This document shows, piece after piece, positions 1-10,577 of a DNA stretch of 64,000 nucleotides. The position numbers were made by a program, and so were the translations under genes. Location: NCBI RefSeq assembly GCF_902806685.2, contig NC_048549.1:9937594-10001593 (forward strand), written 5' to 3'. Below the pieces are notes generated by a model, which was not told the origin of the DNA, searched no databases, and saw nothing but the letters and a program-made list of their open reading frames with translations. This DNA is from Maniola hyperantus (lineage: Eukaryota; Arthropoda; Insecta; Lepidoptera; Nymphalidae). Every line of letters begins with the position of its first letter. Position 1 is the first letter of the stretch.

Positions 1-313
1 TGAAAAAAAAAACTTAATTTTGTTTACTTCTTGCTTTCCTTTTCTTTTTGAGGTACTAAAGTTTTCATTGTAAAGGAAAGTTGTAACAACTTCGCATCGT
101 AGCTCTTGTAAAAGGAAGTTAAATGAAATATTCGAATGGGAAACCTTTTAATTATTATTTTCAATAATCATTCAGACATCTATCGCTTGATTATGATTAT
201 CATAATTAATATGGCTCATGCCAAAAATTTGAAAATCACTCCCTATGAAAAAACACCTGTGAAATATCGGCGCTATTGATCTTGTGCATAATTCCTTATT
301 AAATTATTTTCAA
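1..313. other. AT-rich intergenic, nothing recognised
   Basis: No reading frame of note, no inverted repeat ends and no known repeat motif was seen up to the start of the first Helitron-type element. Confidence 0.5.
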
Positions 314-650
314 CTAGATGATACCTGCGACTTCATTCGCGTGGATCTAGGTTTTTTCAAATCCCGTGGGAACTCTTTGTTTTTCCGGGATTAAAAGCTG
401 CCTATATCAATTTCCGGGAAGCAAGCTAAGGATGGGCCTTTAAGAATCCCTTGGGAACTGTTTAATTTTCCGGGATAAAAAGTAGCCCATGCCCTTCCCC
501 GATATGCTTTATTAGCTAACTTTATTAGCTGATTAGCTTGTAGCTAACTGTTCCAAATTTCATCAAAATCGATTGAACTGTTGGGCCGTGAAAAGCTAGC
601 AGACAGACAGACAGGCAGACACACTTTTGCATTTATAATATTAGTATGGA
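314..650 (-). mobile_element. HelA, Helitron-type non-autonomous element with GTCT microsatellite
   Basis: Read on the minus strand it starts TCCATACTAATATTATAAATGC, carries a short GTCT run, then the motif CACGGCCCAACagTTcaa, and ends ATCATCTAG followed by T. TC at the 5' end, CTAG at the 3' end and insertion between A and T are Helitron hallmarks. The internal block with 'cccgtgggaactctttg...ccgggat' occurs twice (about 357-400 and 447-480), so this copy is a composite or carries an internal duplication. No protein is encoded. Confidence 0.72.
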
Positions 651-1194
651 TGTAGCAAAAAGTTAAAAATTACTTTGCGTCAAAAATCCACACATGTGAT
701 GGCACTGTGAAGAAAAAAAAGTTTCACCAAATGAAATGATTTAAAAGTTGCAAAAATGCAACTACGCTCCTCTAGACCCTCTACCTCCTCCTCCACTAGT
801 AAACCATATAAATCGATTCTATGCTGTCTGTTCGAAAGGCTAACCAAGTTAACAATTGACACATTCACTGGTATAGGAAAACTTGGAACTAATTTCGCGG
901 TCCACCGGTGCTATTCGCGCGCCGCTAACTTTGTCGCAAAGTGATTTTCTCTATCGTGCTGCCAACCCAAGGAAACTATCAAGTGGCTATTTCTGTTATA
1001 AAACAACAACATTTTCAGATACTTATTTTTACAGTTCACAGAATCTTTCATTTCTAACTTTACAAAATATAGGCAGCTTCATAATAATATAGTCATGAAT
1101 TATATTATGAAGCTACTAAAAACTTAAGTTAGAAGAAACTAAAAGAAGTTTTTATTAAGGACTCCTTCGCCAACTGAATACAGTGAAGTTAATA
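651..1194. other. intergenic with one small hairpin
   Basis: A short perfect hairpin lies at 1075-1113: arms AGCTTCATAATA and TATTATGAAGCT around a 14-17 base loop. A pyrimidine-rich run occurs at 768-800. Open frames here are short and lack recognisable domains. Confidence 0.45.
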
Positions 1195-1312
1195 TACTTA
1201 TAAATAATAGTTAATCCATTGTGAGCGCCAACTCGCCGATAAACTGATGTGCAGTTTGGCGAGATAGTTGTTATATTATTACGTGTGCATTATAATAAAT
1301 AAATAAATAAAC
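1195..1312 (+). repeat. probable LINE or SINE 3' end with AATA tail
   Basis: The stretch ends in tandem AAATA units (1291-1310) after a GC-richer block 'gcgccaactcgccgataaactg', the layout of a truncated retroelement 3' end. No family could be named and the 5' limit is a guess. Confidence 0.35.
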
Positions 1313-1318
1313 TCTTAT

Positions 1319-1509
1319 ATCCATCTGTCTGTCTGTAAGTCTGCTAGCTATTCACGGCCCAACGAACTGATTTTGATGAAATTTGGTACAGAGATAGCTT
1401 ACATCAAGGCGACGGACATAGGCTACTTTTTATCCCGGACAATTAAAGAGATCCCACGGGATTTTAAAAAACCTAAATCCACGCAGTCGCAGTCGCAGGC
1501 ATCATTTAG
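1319..1509 (+). mobile_element. HelA copy, first of a tandem pair
   Basis: GTCT run, 'cacggcccaac' block, 'tttttatcccgga' block and a 3' end CATTTAG/T (CTAG mutated to TTAG). It is followed directly by a second copy in the same orientation. Confidence 0.7.
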
Positions 1510-1706
1510 TATTACAAATGTAAAGTGTGTCTGTCTGTCTGTGTGCTAGCTTTTTGCAGCCCAACGGTTCAACTGATTTTGATGAGATTTGGTACAGAGT
1601 ACATTTTTGGTACATAAGCTACTTTTTATCCCGGACAATTAAAGAGATCCCACGGGATTTAAAAAAAACCTAAATCCACGTGGACTAAGTCGCAGCTATC
1701 ATCTAG
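1510..1706 (+). mobile_element. HelA copy, second of a tandem pair
   Basis: Begins TATTACAAATGTAAAGTG at the base after the preceding copy ends, holds GTCTGTCTGTCT, and ends ATCATCTAG/T. The head-to-tail join with no spacer is notable (see findings). Confidence 0.7.
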
Positions 1707-2104
1707 TATTTCATAAAGCTTGGTTGCCATAATGCTATGTATCGAGCCTCATAGCATCGGCTATAGGTCATGTTGCAAAAAAAGCAATTTTGGTTCAGGA
1801 ACAATGTCATTCATACCATTGTTCATACCGAACAACTTTGTTCTACTTTGTAACGAGTTTGAGCGCCCAATCCGCAGTTTGACATCAACGTGACAACTTT
1901 TATTATGAAATGTGTTTTTCAATCCTTACATTTTTAATTATTGGCATTTTCTAGCTAAAAACTAACGCTTTTAAATGTTTAGAGCAGCTTTTTCGATTAT
2001 TGTAGGACTGTAGGTATATTAATTCTACGTCAGCCCCTCTAATCCAGCTTAGGCTTTTGTGTGATAAAAAGTTAATAATATAGGTAACGATGAACGATCG
2101 GTCC
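1707..2104. other. intergenic, nothing recognised
   Basis: AT-rich sequence without long frames or terminal repeats; ends at a short palindrome. Confidence 0.45.
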
Positions 2105-2159
2105 ATTATGTATAATAACCCGGATGAAGTCAGTTCATCCGGATTATATCATACATAAT
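2105..2159. repeat. 55-bp near-perfect palindrome
   Basis: ATTATGTATAATAAcCCGGA on the left is mirrored by tCCGGATTATATcATACATAAT on the right, with GATGAAGTCAGTTCATC at the centre. This is the shape of a minimal MITE or hairpin-forming remnant. Confidence 0.65.
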
Positions 2160-2164
2160 AGGTA

Positions 2165-2348
2165 CACTACGCGGCAGAAAGTAATGTACATCGAACTTTA
2201 GAATGAAATTTCGGCTTTGTAGAGCGTTGTCTCTGTCACTCATACTTATGTATATGACGTTTTGTCGGTCTCAACGACAGAGACAATTCTCTACAAATCT
2301 GCTATCTCCTTCTAAAGGTCGATGTACATTACTTTCTGCTGCGTACTG
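2165..2348. mobile_element. MITE-CGC copy, TA-flanked palindromic MITE
   Basis: Terminal inverted repeats read CAcTACGCGGCAGAAAGTAA (left) and CAGTACGCaGCAGAAAGTAA (right, complement), extending inward through a GTACATCGA..TTTAGAA block. TA flanks both sides (2163-2164, 2349-2350), consistent with a Tc1/mariner-type target. The centre holds the conserved 'gacgttttgtcggtctcaacgac'. No coding capacity. Confidence 0.85.
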
Positions 2349-2384
2349 TATATTATGGCCATCTGGAATAATGTATCTTTAAAA

Positions 2385-2508
2385 AAAAACCGGCCAAGTG
2401 CGAGTCAGGCTCGCGCAATGAGGGTTCCGTACTACAGTCGTATTTTTTCGACATTTTGCAGGATAATTCAAAAACTATGATACATAAAAATAAATAAAAA
2501 TCTGTAGT
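2385..2508 (+). mobile_element. GTCY element, 5' fragment
   Basis: A-run then CCGGCCAAGTGCGAGTCAGG, GAGGGTTCCGTACTACAG, and 'cgacattttgcaggataa'. The similarity stops at about 2508, so only the left quarter survives. Full copies (see 16101-16552) run about 450 bp, contain a GTCT/GACA microsatellite and have AGGGTTCCGTAC near both ends in inverted orientation. Confidence 0.8.
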
Positions 2509-2881
2509 GCCTCCTTGCGTGAGGCACTGCACGATATTTTCAGAAGAAAAATTGTGTTTCGTCGTAACCTGACGTGAATGCCAGGACTATTACTCAAGAT
2601 GTCATCTCGTTTCGGAAAAGAGCCGGTGAGACCTGCTTCGAGGGGTTAAGTTAAAAGAGAATAGAGCTAATGGGTATTGTTTTAGGAGTGTCCAAATTAT
2701 AGTTATCAATGTGGATATCTGGGGCATCTCGGGGACATTTAATATTGTTTTGACATTTTCATACAAGAGACGACTGGATGAAGCTGAATAAAGGGACGAT
2801 GAAGTAATACATATTCCTTACCATATAACACACTATTATATTTCTTACCATGTTGTATTATATTTCTTACCATATAACACA

Positions 2882-3095
2882 CTAGGTTATGCGCGTAGAC
2901 TACACAAATTTCAAACCCCTTTTTCACCCTCTTAGGGGTTGAATTTTTAAAAATCCTTTCTTAGCAGATGCTTAACGTCATAATGGCTATATCTGTATGT
3001 CAAACAGCCCGACCGAACCGCCTAGTAGTTTTAGCTGTGCATTGATAGATCAGTCAGTCAGTCAGACAGCTTTTCCTTTTATATACCTATTTAGA
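2882..3095 (-). mobile_element. HelB, Helitron-type element with GACT microsatellite
   Basis: On the minus strand: TCTAAATAGG, 'ataaaaggaaaagc', TGACTGACTGA, 'atcaatgcacagct', 'aagaaaggattttt', 'aacccctaagaggg' and CTAG at the 3' end (2882-2885). Same TC...CTAG architecture as HelA with a different body. Confidence 0.75.
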
Positions 3096-3659
3096 TTTTA
3101 AGCCCTTTTAAATGAGAAATACTTCAGACATAATATTATATTACTATACTCCTATAATTAAATGTAGGTACTCATACCTATCTGTCAAAGTCATGATCCT
3201 TATTCATAAATCACATAATTTTCGAGATCTTTTCTGGGGATATCAATTGAATGATGTACCTACTCATCATATTTTAATCAAGTCTATATAGGCTACAACA
3301 TATTCATAAACATTCTCATTGTTTAAAAAGTATTTATAATTGCACCACACGGGGAAACGTTCACAAAACAAAGATAACTTGTGTTTGTACCCTCAACATC
3401 GTGAATTAACTGACGGCCGTATTATGAGAACACCTGTTATAATATTACCACTAAATATTTAAAATGTGGAACTGAACTAAAGGTGCATCTATATTTAATT
3501 ATATTATGGAAGTAAAATTTGTTAGTTTTTATCTTTGTGATTTGTAATTTGTGAAATGTAATAGTTTTGTGATTTGTGAGTTTGTATGTAGTGGCCATTC
3601 TCTAGAACTAATGATCCGAGTCTAAAAAATCTTTTTTTAATTTCATTGATTTTTATGGT
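3096..3659. other. intergenic, low-complexity TTTGTGA stretch
   Basis: A degenerate run of TTTGTGATTTG units at 3528-3595; otherwise nothing supported. Confidence 0.45.
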
Positions 3660-3722
3660 CAATTTGGCATTGTCAATTTTTTGGTCAACGCTTGACCAAA
3701 AAAATTGACAATGCCAAAATTG
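3660..3722. repeat. 63-bp hairpin, 28-30-bp arms
   Basis: CAATTTGGCATTGTCAATTT / TTTTGGTCAA pairs almost perfectly with TTGACCAAAAAAATTGACAATGCCAAAATTG across a CGC loop. It would form a stable stem; a minimal MITE is the simplest reading. Confidence 0.75.
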
Positions 3723-4277
3723 TTTTCACAAAAAAAAGACCTAAAGGTTTCTAAGACAGTTTCCCTGTATCTCCTATGATTTTAAATTTTTCCATACTGT
3801 CCCAATTAATGAAAACACACTGCATAAAATATAATTATTTATTAATCACTAACTTTTAGATGACGCGCGCGCGACTTAATTCAGATGAATTTAGGTTCTT
3901 AAAAATCCCGTGGAAACTATTTAATTTCCTGAGAAAATGTAGCCTAGGTCAAGGTTCTTCACCTAGGTAGGTATATCCATGCAAAGTTATTTTTTGCACT
4001 ATTGCAAAACGGATAATAAAGAAAAAGATATTTGCATTCCGAAAATTGGAAACACAGCTACTTGGTATGAGATACTTCACGTCTATTCATTCGCCATTAT
4101 AAATAGTAGCGCGGTCGTTGGCTCATCTTGCTCCTTTTCAACCCAGAAAATCTAAAAACCATCAAGTGTGTACCTTGCTTATTAAGGGCTACGTTAGATT
4201 CACGTATGAATAAAGACTTGGGTGCAAGAGCTCTTTTAAATCTTGATGAAGACCTAAAAAGCATTCACTCTAAAGTG
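3723..4277. other. intergenic with degenerate Helitron-type remnant
   Basis: At 3868-3990 (minus strand) the order 'gcgacttaattc..gatgaatttaggtt', 'aaaaatcccgtggaaac', 'agaaaatgtagcct' and 'ccatgcaaagttattttttgca' matches the HelC body in eroded form. The rest shows nothing. Confidence 0.4.
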
Positions 4278-4567
4278 GGCTCTACACTCGCGGCCGCGAA
4301 AGCCCGCGACAACTGCGAATCACGAGTGTAGATGTTGTTCACGCCTTCGCGTTCGCGCTTCGCGCTTTTCCCCGATCAGTGTCGGATTTTTGGTCCGCGA
4401 CAAAGGGATTGCGGCGCGCGAACGTGAACGCATCTACACTAACTATATCCACAATCACGAACAAAACTGAAGATTTGTGAGTGTGGAGGGACAGAGTTCA
4501 CGCGTGGATCGCGGCATACATTCACGGCGTGAAATAACGGCGCGACTTCACGTGCGAGTGTAGAGCC
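4278..4567. mobile_element. MITE with GGCTCTACACTCG terminal repeats
   Basis: Left end GGCTCTACACTCGCggccGCG, right end (complement) GGCTCTACACTCGCacGTGAA; about 290 bp and GC-richer than the flanks, with several 'cgcgaac' blocks in both orientations. The target duplication is not clear. Confidence 0.7.
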
Positions 4568-5419
4568 GGCTTAAGAAAAGTACATACATTCAATCCTAAT
4601 TACTGTAATAGGCGCCCAAATGAAAGACAAGAAACTAAGTATTACTTACTATTACTAAGACTGAAGATGAAGACGAAGAATGTGGTTGTCTTCTTTGAAA
4701 AAATCTGGCTTGGACCTGAATTGAAATACCTTAAGTGTGGCTTCTGTATACAGGATTTGAAGACTACATACCACACAAACTTTTAAATTACAAGTCTATG
4801 AAAATGTATTTATGTACTAAAACTTTGAATGAAAGTGTAGATACCGTGAAGAAGATGTCTACAATTTATTTCATTATTTGTATCAAAAGGTAACGTTACC
4901 CAATATCTAAAAAAAGAAAGCTTTATAAAAATCTTTTTAAAACGAAACATAGGCATAGTAGGCTATGCCTCAAGTACCTACTTGGTATTGATAAGACAAA
5001 AACTAGACATACAATGTAAAATAATTCTTCAGCAGCTGTCAATATTGAAAATAATGATTTCGCTTTTAAAATAACAAGTGATAATAAATAACAGCATTTA
5101 AACGGTATTAGAAGTCATAACTTAGACGTAAAGTCATAACACCGGAAAGTGGAATGAATTTTGTGAATCGAGTCGCACTGATATTCCGTCTGACTGCCCT
5201 AATGGGCATTTTTACGTTTTTCTCTCATTTACTTCCCTGATTTATGCGAGACATCTCTCAATTTTATTATTATCAGACCTTTTTTCCTTTAAAAACCCTC
5301 GGATGACTTCGTGTTTAAACATAAACGTCTATAATTGGAAAAGAAATTGTTTGATCTTGAATCTTGATAATAGCACACTGCTTATTAGTGCAAAAGATCC
5401 AGCCGCCAGTTCACAGGGC
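4568..5419. other. intergenic, nothing recognised
   Basis: No frame longer than about 60 codons and no terminal repeats seen. Confidence 0.5.
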
Positions 5420-5582
5420 AATAACTGTATATCAAATCTTTAAAAAGAGCAACCGCCGAGTTTCTTGCTGGTTATTCTCAGTAGGAAAAGCATTCCAGAT
5501 ACATTAATTGATGGTTCAAAAGTACTTACTTGGAAAGGTTTTATTGAATAAAAAATATTTTGATTTTGATTTTTGATTTTTA
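5420..5582 (+). mobile_element. LINE 3' end with TTGATTT tail
   Basis: The sequence 'gagcaaccgccgagtttctt', 'ctcagtaggaaaagcattcc', 'ttgaataaaaaatatttt' and a GATTTTGATTTTTGATTTTT tail is the layout of a non-LTR retrotransposon 3' UTR that I recognise as common in Lepidoptera. The copy is severely 5'-truncated and has no coding part. Confidence 0.6.
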
Positions 5583-6240
5583 TCCATGCACATCTCTTAC
5601 GAACCGTTGTTTTACTGGTGGTGCTTACAGCTGCAGATACAATGCCCCATAGAAGTCCTACCAGTTTACACCTTATAACATTATAGAAGCCCTGTTCACT
5701 AAAGTTAGCGTTCCAATGTCAGCGAACGCGACAAGCGATGGCGACAGGCGACCACTTACCACTTAGGTCGCATAGCCCATTGCTTAGTATAAATTTATAT
5801 TATGTACCGCAGTGACCAAGACAAGCTTCTGCGTTACACTAATATTAGCGGTTGGTTGGTCTTGTAGCCATCGGCTACTGCAGTCGCCAGGAAGCAGGCA
5901 ACCATGGATCATAGCGACTGATCACCGTCATTGGTCGCTGAGATCGCCAACATGAGAATGCTACATTTAGGTAGGTATGTATTTCTAAGTTATCTAGTAA
6001 GTATAGAGTATTATACCAACCTCAGAGCTGAGTATTTCAATCAAAGGTGTAACACAGTCCGACTTGACAACGTATCAACTCGCGTCGACTAACGCTGTGT
6101 CAACACTAAGTTCCTGGTATCTGCTGATACGTCCGCCTGTCATCGTCGCGACATGTGACATGGTGTGCTGTTGCAGGGCGATTTGATTAGTGTCCAGTGC
6201 GGTGTCGAGACTGTTTGTAAATTCTGGTATGTATGATCAC
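5583..6240. other. intergenic with weak inverted repeat
   Basis: 'gttagcgttccaatgtcagcg' near 5706 has loose inverted similarity to 'cgctgagatcgccaacatgagaatgctac' near 5937-5966, possibly a decayed MITE of about 270 bp. Not secure. Confidence 0.3.
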
Positions 6241-6396
6241 GTATCACGAACAGTGATAGCCTAGTGGTTAAGACATCGTTCTCCTATTTGAGGCCGGCAC
6301 GCACCTCTGACTTTTCCGAGCTATGTGCGTTTAAAGAAATTGAATATCAGTTGCTTTAGCGGTGAAGGAAAATATCGTGAGGAAACCTGCATGCCT
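6241..6396 (+). mobile_element. SINE-1, 5' half, split by a LINE
   Basis: tRNA-like head with an A box (GATAGCCTAGTGGTTAAGAC), then 'ctctgacttttccgagctatgtgcgttt', 'gctttagcggtgaaggaaaat' and 'gtgaggaaacctgcatgcct'. The element breaks off at ATGCCT and resumes at 6767 after a LINE insertion. Confidence 0.8.
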
Positions 6397-6766
6397 TCCA
6401 TATACCTTTCACCAAACCACATCTAGGAAATCAAGCCCCAATTATGCGTATATTATGTGCAAAATTTAACGAAATATCAAAAAAGATACCTGGCATCGAC
6501 ATATTTCATGACTCAGCTACTGCATTCAAAAACAAAGCTCATCTTATCATTTTACGGTGGGTTCATCTCCTAAGTAACTTAGTTATTAATTGTTTAGTTA
6601 AGTACTTAGTTAAGTTCTTTTTATTTGTCAAGATATTTTGCAAATGCTGTATACACATTTTATAGATACATTTTTCAGCCTGTGTTTGTTTATAAGTGTC
6701 GTAGTTTGTGTTAAATAATTAATGTATTGTAGGTATGTGTTCCTAATAAATAAAATAAAATAAATA
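6397..6766 (+). mobile_element. 5'-truncated LINE inserted in SINE-1
   Basis: About 370 bp ending in AATAAAATAAAATAAATAAA. The frame open from about 6399 encodes a C-terminal ORF2-like tail (TKPHLGNQAPIMRILCAKFN... then KKIPGIDIF), resembling the 'P-x-T-...-N-...-LYNKLP' end of CR1/Jockey-group LINE ORF2s. The target AATGCCT/ATGCCT occurs at both junctions, a short target duplication of 6 bp or a little more. Family assignment is an inference. Confidence 0.6.
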
Positions 6767-6915
6767 AAATGCCTGATAGTTGTCATGATGTTCTGAAGTC
6801 TTGTGTGAAGACTTGGCCAGCGTGGTTGATTATAGCTAAATCCTTCGCATTCTGAGAGGAGACTCTCGCTCAGTAGTAAGCCGTCGATAGGTCAATGATG
6901 ATGATGCTGATCACT
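6767..6915 (+). mobile_element. SINE-1, 3' half
   Basis: Resumes at 'atgcctgatagttgtcatgatgttct' and continues through 'ttggccagcgtggttgattat', 'attctgagaggagact' and a GATGATGATG tail, completing the SINE that begins at 6241. Confidence 0.8.
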
Positions 6916-7740
6916 TTCCCATACGGATAAACCCCAGAATTTAAAGCGTTTATTAGACAATGGGTTCTACTTCAGTGCGTCATTGATGATTTATGAGTCA
7001 CTGACGGACATTGACTTATTTATAGTACTGACGGAGCAGATAATTATTGAGATGTTTGTCATGTCATCAGTCATCACATCTTTGCATGTTTGATGGCAGC
7101 CGGTGACACGGCAGCAGTTACCCCTATCGTCTACATAGAGTCGCTCATCTAAACACTACAGTTGCTTTAACGGAAATCAGCTACCCATAACCCCCTTCAG
7201 CGCATTTCAGAAGCCTCCGTTATATTCTAGTCAATTATCCCCTTACGCTGTTTCACCGTGTTTGCAGAAACAGATACACGACCACGTGTCATGATTGCGA
7301 CGTGTGACATACAGGGCGCGCCGTCGCAGGGAATTTGATTGGTGACCGGTGTCGCGGCATGCAAAGTTATGACACACATTCTGTGTACTCTGTACAAGGT
7401 GTTACCACTTTGATTTTAAGTTTGAATAGAAAACTGTAAAGTTCAAAACAACTAAGGATTTATAAAAGGGTTTCTTTTTGTCCACCAGTAATGTTTAGAG
7501 GGGTAGTTCAAAATCGATAACGTGATTGATGTATGAAATAGAAACACATATTATTTTCAAGTATTTTACGTCATTCTGCCGCTAAAATAAATAGTGCGTA
7601 GATAGGCACCTCGCACCTATGCAACTTATAGGGCCGATGAGTACTATCGGCTTATTTTTATTTATTTTGATAAACGGTAAAATAACTGTAATGAAAACAA
7701 GAGAAGACTAAAAGGACCGCCACCAACACTATGCCAAAGT
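6916..7740. other. intergenic, nothing recognised
   Basis: 'acaacgtgtcatgattgcgacgtgtgacat' near 7280-7312 resembles 6118-6160 ('tgtcatcgtcgcgacatgtgacat'), followed in both by 'cagggcg...gatttgattggtg', so a diverged repeat pair about 1.15 kb apart (6120-6205, 7280-7360). No gene seen. Confidence 0.4.
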
Positions 7741-7895
7741 AAATGAATTTTAGAATGAGATTTAAGCTTTGTTGACCGTTGTTTCTGTTACTTATATCTA
7801 TGTGACGTTTTGTCGGTCTCAACGACAGAAACAATTGCTCTACAAAACCGCTATCTTTCTAAAGGTCGATGTACATTATTTTCTGCCGCGTACTG
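7741..7895. mobile_element. MITE-CGC copy, 5'-truncated
   Basis: Contains 'tttagaatgagatttaagctttgttgac', 'gacgttttgtcggtctcaacgac' and the intact right end GTACATTATTTTCTGCCGCG TACTG followed by TA. The left terminal repeat is missing. Confidence 0.75.
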
Positions 7896-8347
7896 TAACT
7901 ACCTATGAGTTGTTATAAAACAGGATAACAAGCGCTCATTCCATTCGGTGCTGGTGAGCGACGCGCCTTACGTTGCGAATGAGTCATAACTTCATGAGTG
8001 TCCATGAGTTTCATAAATTAGGATTTTTTTGGGAAATTTTCTGCCCATTTGATTTTATTTAAAAAGTTCCGCGTTTTATGTAATAGATTTAAAAATGTAG
8101 CTTTACAATAACATCTACTACCTCTTAATTTTTAATTATCGCAGGAGTTCGAAAAGCAAACTTATATTATATGGGATTTGCCATAACTGAACAGGCTGTA
8201 GGCAGTTTGAGGGGCCGATAAGGTTAAATCAACAAGGAAATTTTCTTAATATAACTTTTAATGATGATACAACAGCTTCGTTACAAGGTAGTAGCGGAAG
8301 TAAAAGAAAATAGCCTGCAGTGTTTCCAATGTTATTTACCTGTTACA
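7896..8347. other. intergenic, nothing recognised
   Basis: AT-rich, no supported feature before the hAT-type MITE. The last 8 bases are its left target duplication. Confidence 0.45.
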
Positions 8348-8490
8348 CAGTGGCGTCCAGCTCATAGAAGCATAAACGCACTGCTTACCCTCATTATAAT
8401 AAATCAATGTTTAATTTTCAGTATAACCTGCCGTAAAATAAGTTCATACCTAAATGCATACCCTGGCTTAAACTCCTGTGCACGCCACTA
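8348..8490. mobile_element. hAT-type MITE, 143 bp
   Basis: Terminal repeats CAGTGGCGTCCAG and (complement) TAGTGGCGTGCACAGG, with TGTTACA directly repeated outside both ends (8340-8347 CTGTTACA, 8491-8498 GTGTTACA, 7 of 8 identical). CAGTGGCGT ends plus an 8-bp duplication point to the hAT superfamily. A terminal fragment of the same family is at 21826-21867. Confidence 0.8.
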
Positions 8491-8954
8491 GTGTTACATT
8501 AGGTACATTTTTATCAATACTAATAATATAATGAAGAGGTAAAGTTTGTCAGTTTGTTTGGAAGTAATCGCTGGAACTACTGATCTGATTTTTTCACCAA
8601 TAGAAAGCTACGTTATTCTTGTGTGAAAACGGCTATATTTTATTAAAAAAAATTAGAGATCCCTACGAAAATTGTAATAAGTTACCCCTGCGAATCAGTT
8701 GCGGATCGCTAATAGATACAAATATTTTCGATGGTCGTGAAAATATATGCTCACGTTCATCACGAATCATTCAAAAGCAACTTTCGACTATATCAAGCTA
8801 AAGAACTGGGGAAAAAACCTCATTAGGGAAAGGATAGTAGGTACTACAGATAAAAACAGTATTAGCGTAGTGGTTAAAAGGTCGGCTAAATGGCCTCTAT
8901 TTCGGAACATACCTAATATCTAAAATAAGAATTATAAGACCGTGTTCTTACTGG
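8491..8954. other. intergenic with tRNA-like SINE scrap
   Basis: 'acagtattagcgtagtggttaaaaggtcgg' at 8863-8895 resembles a SINE A-box head; nothing follows it. No gene. Confidence 0.4.
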
Positions 8955-9138
8955 CGACTTAATACGCATGGACTATACAAATTTCAAAACCTTGTTTTGC
9001 CTTGAATTTTCATAAACCCTTTCTTAGCGGATGTTTACCTTATAAATGCATGCCAAATTTCAGCCCGATCCGTCCATTAATTTGAGCTGTGGCTTGATAG
9101 ATCAGTCAGTCAGTCGCCTTTCCTTTTATATATTTAGA
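8955..9138 (-). mobile_element. HelB copy, 3'-end eroded
   Basis: Minus strand: TCTAAATATATAAAAGGAAA, GACTGACTGA, 'atcaagccacagct', 'cggatcgggctgaaatttgg', 'aagaaagggttt'. The terminal CTAG is lost. It abuts the next element at 9138/9139 without a spacer. Confidence 0.7.
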
Positions 9139-9350
9139 CTAGCTGATGCCCGCGACTTCGTCCACGTGGAATTAGGTTTTTAAAAATCCCATGAGAACTC
9201 TTTGATTTTCCGGGATAAAAAGTAGCCTATGTCACTCTCCAGGTCTTTATCTATACCCATGTCAATCCGTTGCACCGTTGCGATGTGATTGAAGGACATA
9301 CGAACAAACCAACAAACAAATACACTTTCGCATTTATAATAAGGGTACTG
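9139..9350 (-). mobile_element. HelC, Helitron-type element
   Basis: Minus strand: 'acccttattataaatgcgaaagtg', a GTTTGTTGGTTTGT run, 'tccttcaatcacatcgcaacgg', 'aaagacctggagagtgacata', 'tttttatcccggaaaatcaaag', 'cgtggacgaagtcgcgggcatc' and CTAG at the 3' end (9139-9142). The block CGcgGAC-GAA-GTCGCG shortly before CTAG, seen in better-kept copies, can form the hairpin expected near a Helitron 3' terminus. Confidence 0.75.
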
Positions 9351-9379
9351 ATAAGGGTACTGATTTAGTGTAATAAGTA

Positions 9380-9812
9380 CTTCCACAAAGGTGTGAGTCA
9401 GACTTACGCACCGAGAGTTCGGACTACAGTCGTATTTTCTCGACATTTTGCACGGTAAATAAAAACTATTAAGTAGGCATGATAAATAAAAATCTGTTTT
9501 AGAATGTACAGGTAAAGCCTTTTTATATGATACCCCACTTGGTATAGGTAGTAATCTTACTTTGAAAGTTGAAAATACTAATTATTTGTTCATGAACACA
9601 TTTAAAAAAATTTGTGATGTAAACACAAATTCACGGTTTTCGGATTTATCCCCTTACGTGTGCTATAAGACCTACCTACCTGCCAAATTTTCTGATTCTA
9701 GGTCAACGGGAAGTACTCTGTAGGTTTCTTGACCGACACGATAAACAGACAAGACAGACAACAAAGTGAATAAGGGTTCCTTTTTTCCTTTTGCGGTACG
9801 GAACCCTAAAAA
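9380..9812 (+). mobile_element. GTCY element, near-complete, eroded
   Basis: Left end decayed ('aaggtgtgagtcagacttacgcaccgag'), body 'gttttagaatgtacaggtaaagcc', 'gaaagttgaaaatactaatta', 'tgattctaggtcaacgggaag', a GACA run and the right end GGTACGGAACCCTAAAAA. Confidence 0.75.
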
Positions 9813-10326
9813 TATGCTAGATAATTACAACAAAAAAGAGCAGTCATTGCACTTTCAAAAGTTTCAAGATTACTTTAATTAGGATGGGGATATAACTTTC
9901 AGCAATAAAGAATACAAGGCTGAATGAGAGAGTAAGATGGAAATAGGAATTGACAGACATTTATGAGCGATACATCAAACTCAAAGTTGGCTAACGTAAT
10001 TTTCTGCTCCTAATTGAGAAAGTTGCCAAGTGCCCTTTTTTATTACCGCTGCTATTGTTCATTGTGAAGTTTACCATTCCCCCATCTCGACAATTATAAA
10101 AGTTTTAATTGTTCTTACTTTTCTAATTAGAAAAAAGGGCAGTCTCATGAGCTAAGGATTTTTTATGAAGGACTCAAAACCTTCTTAAGTAATATTATTT
10201 ACTTGGCCTTGGAAATCGCCTTAATTGTTTGCCTAGTTTTCCGTAAAACCGCAAATTGTATTAAACTAAAATAAACTATATTACCAACTATAACTAAATT
10301 ATATTACCATACCATTTTTTGTACCA
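9813..10326. other. intergenic with an inverted copy of a 15.4-kb repeat
   Basis: 10040-10141 is bounded by TGCCCTTTTTT and AAAAAAGGGCA; its 'cgacaattataaaagttttaattgttc..acttttctaattag' reappears inverted at 15395-15480. A decayed MITE family is likely. Confidence 0.5.
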
Positions 10327-10561
10327 GTAAGTTTAGTATGAGTTTGCATATAGATATAGACAACGTTAAAAGTTTTCGAATACCAAAACAGTATAAGATC
10401 AAAGTGAAATGGGCCTAAATTGCTTTTAATTTGTCTTGTCGAGAAGACACCACACAGAAACGACGCATGACAGGACTTTAGGGGAATATTACTTTGACGT
10501 TATAATATTTCGATTTACTCGATCAACGTTATCTAGATGTGCAAACTCATACTAAGGGAAC
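10327..10561. mobile_element. MITE-K copy, 235 bp
   Basis: Inverted ends: left TTAGTATGAGTTTGCATAT and (complement of right) TTAGTATGAGTTTGCACAT, each followed by an AACGTT block and a 'caaagtgaaat/actttgacgt' block. Shares its ends with 27625-28055 and 49077-49436. Confidence 0.75.
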
Positions 10562-10577
10562 ACTTTGCTATTGTACT

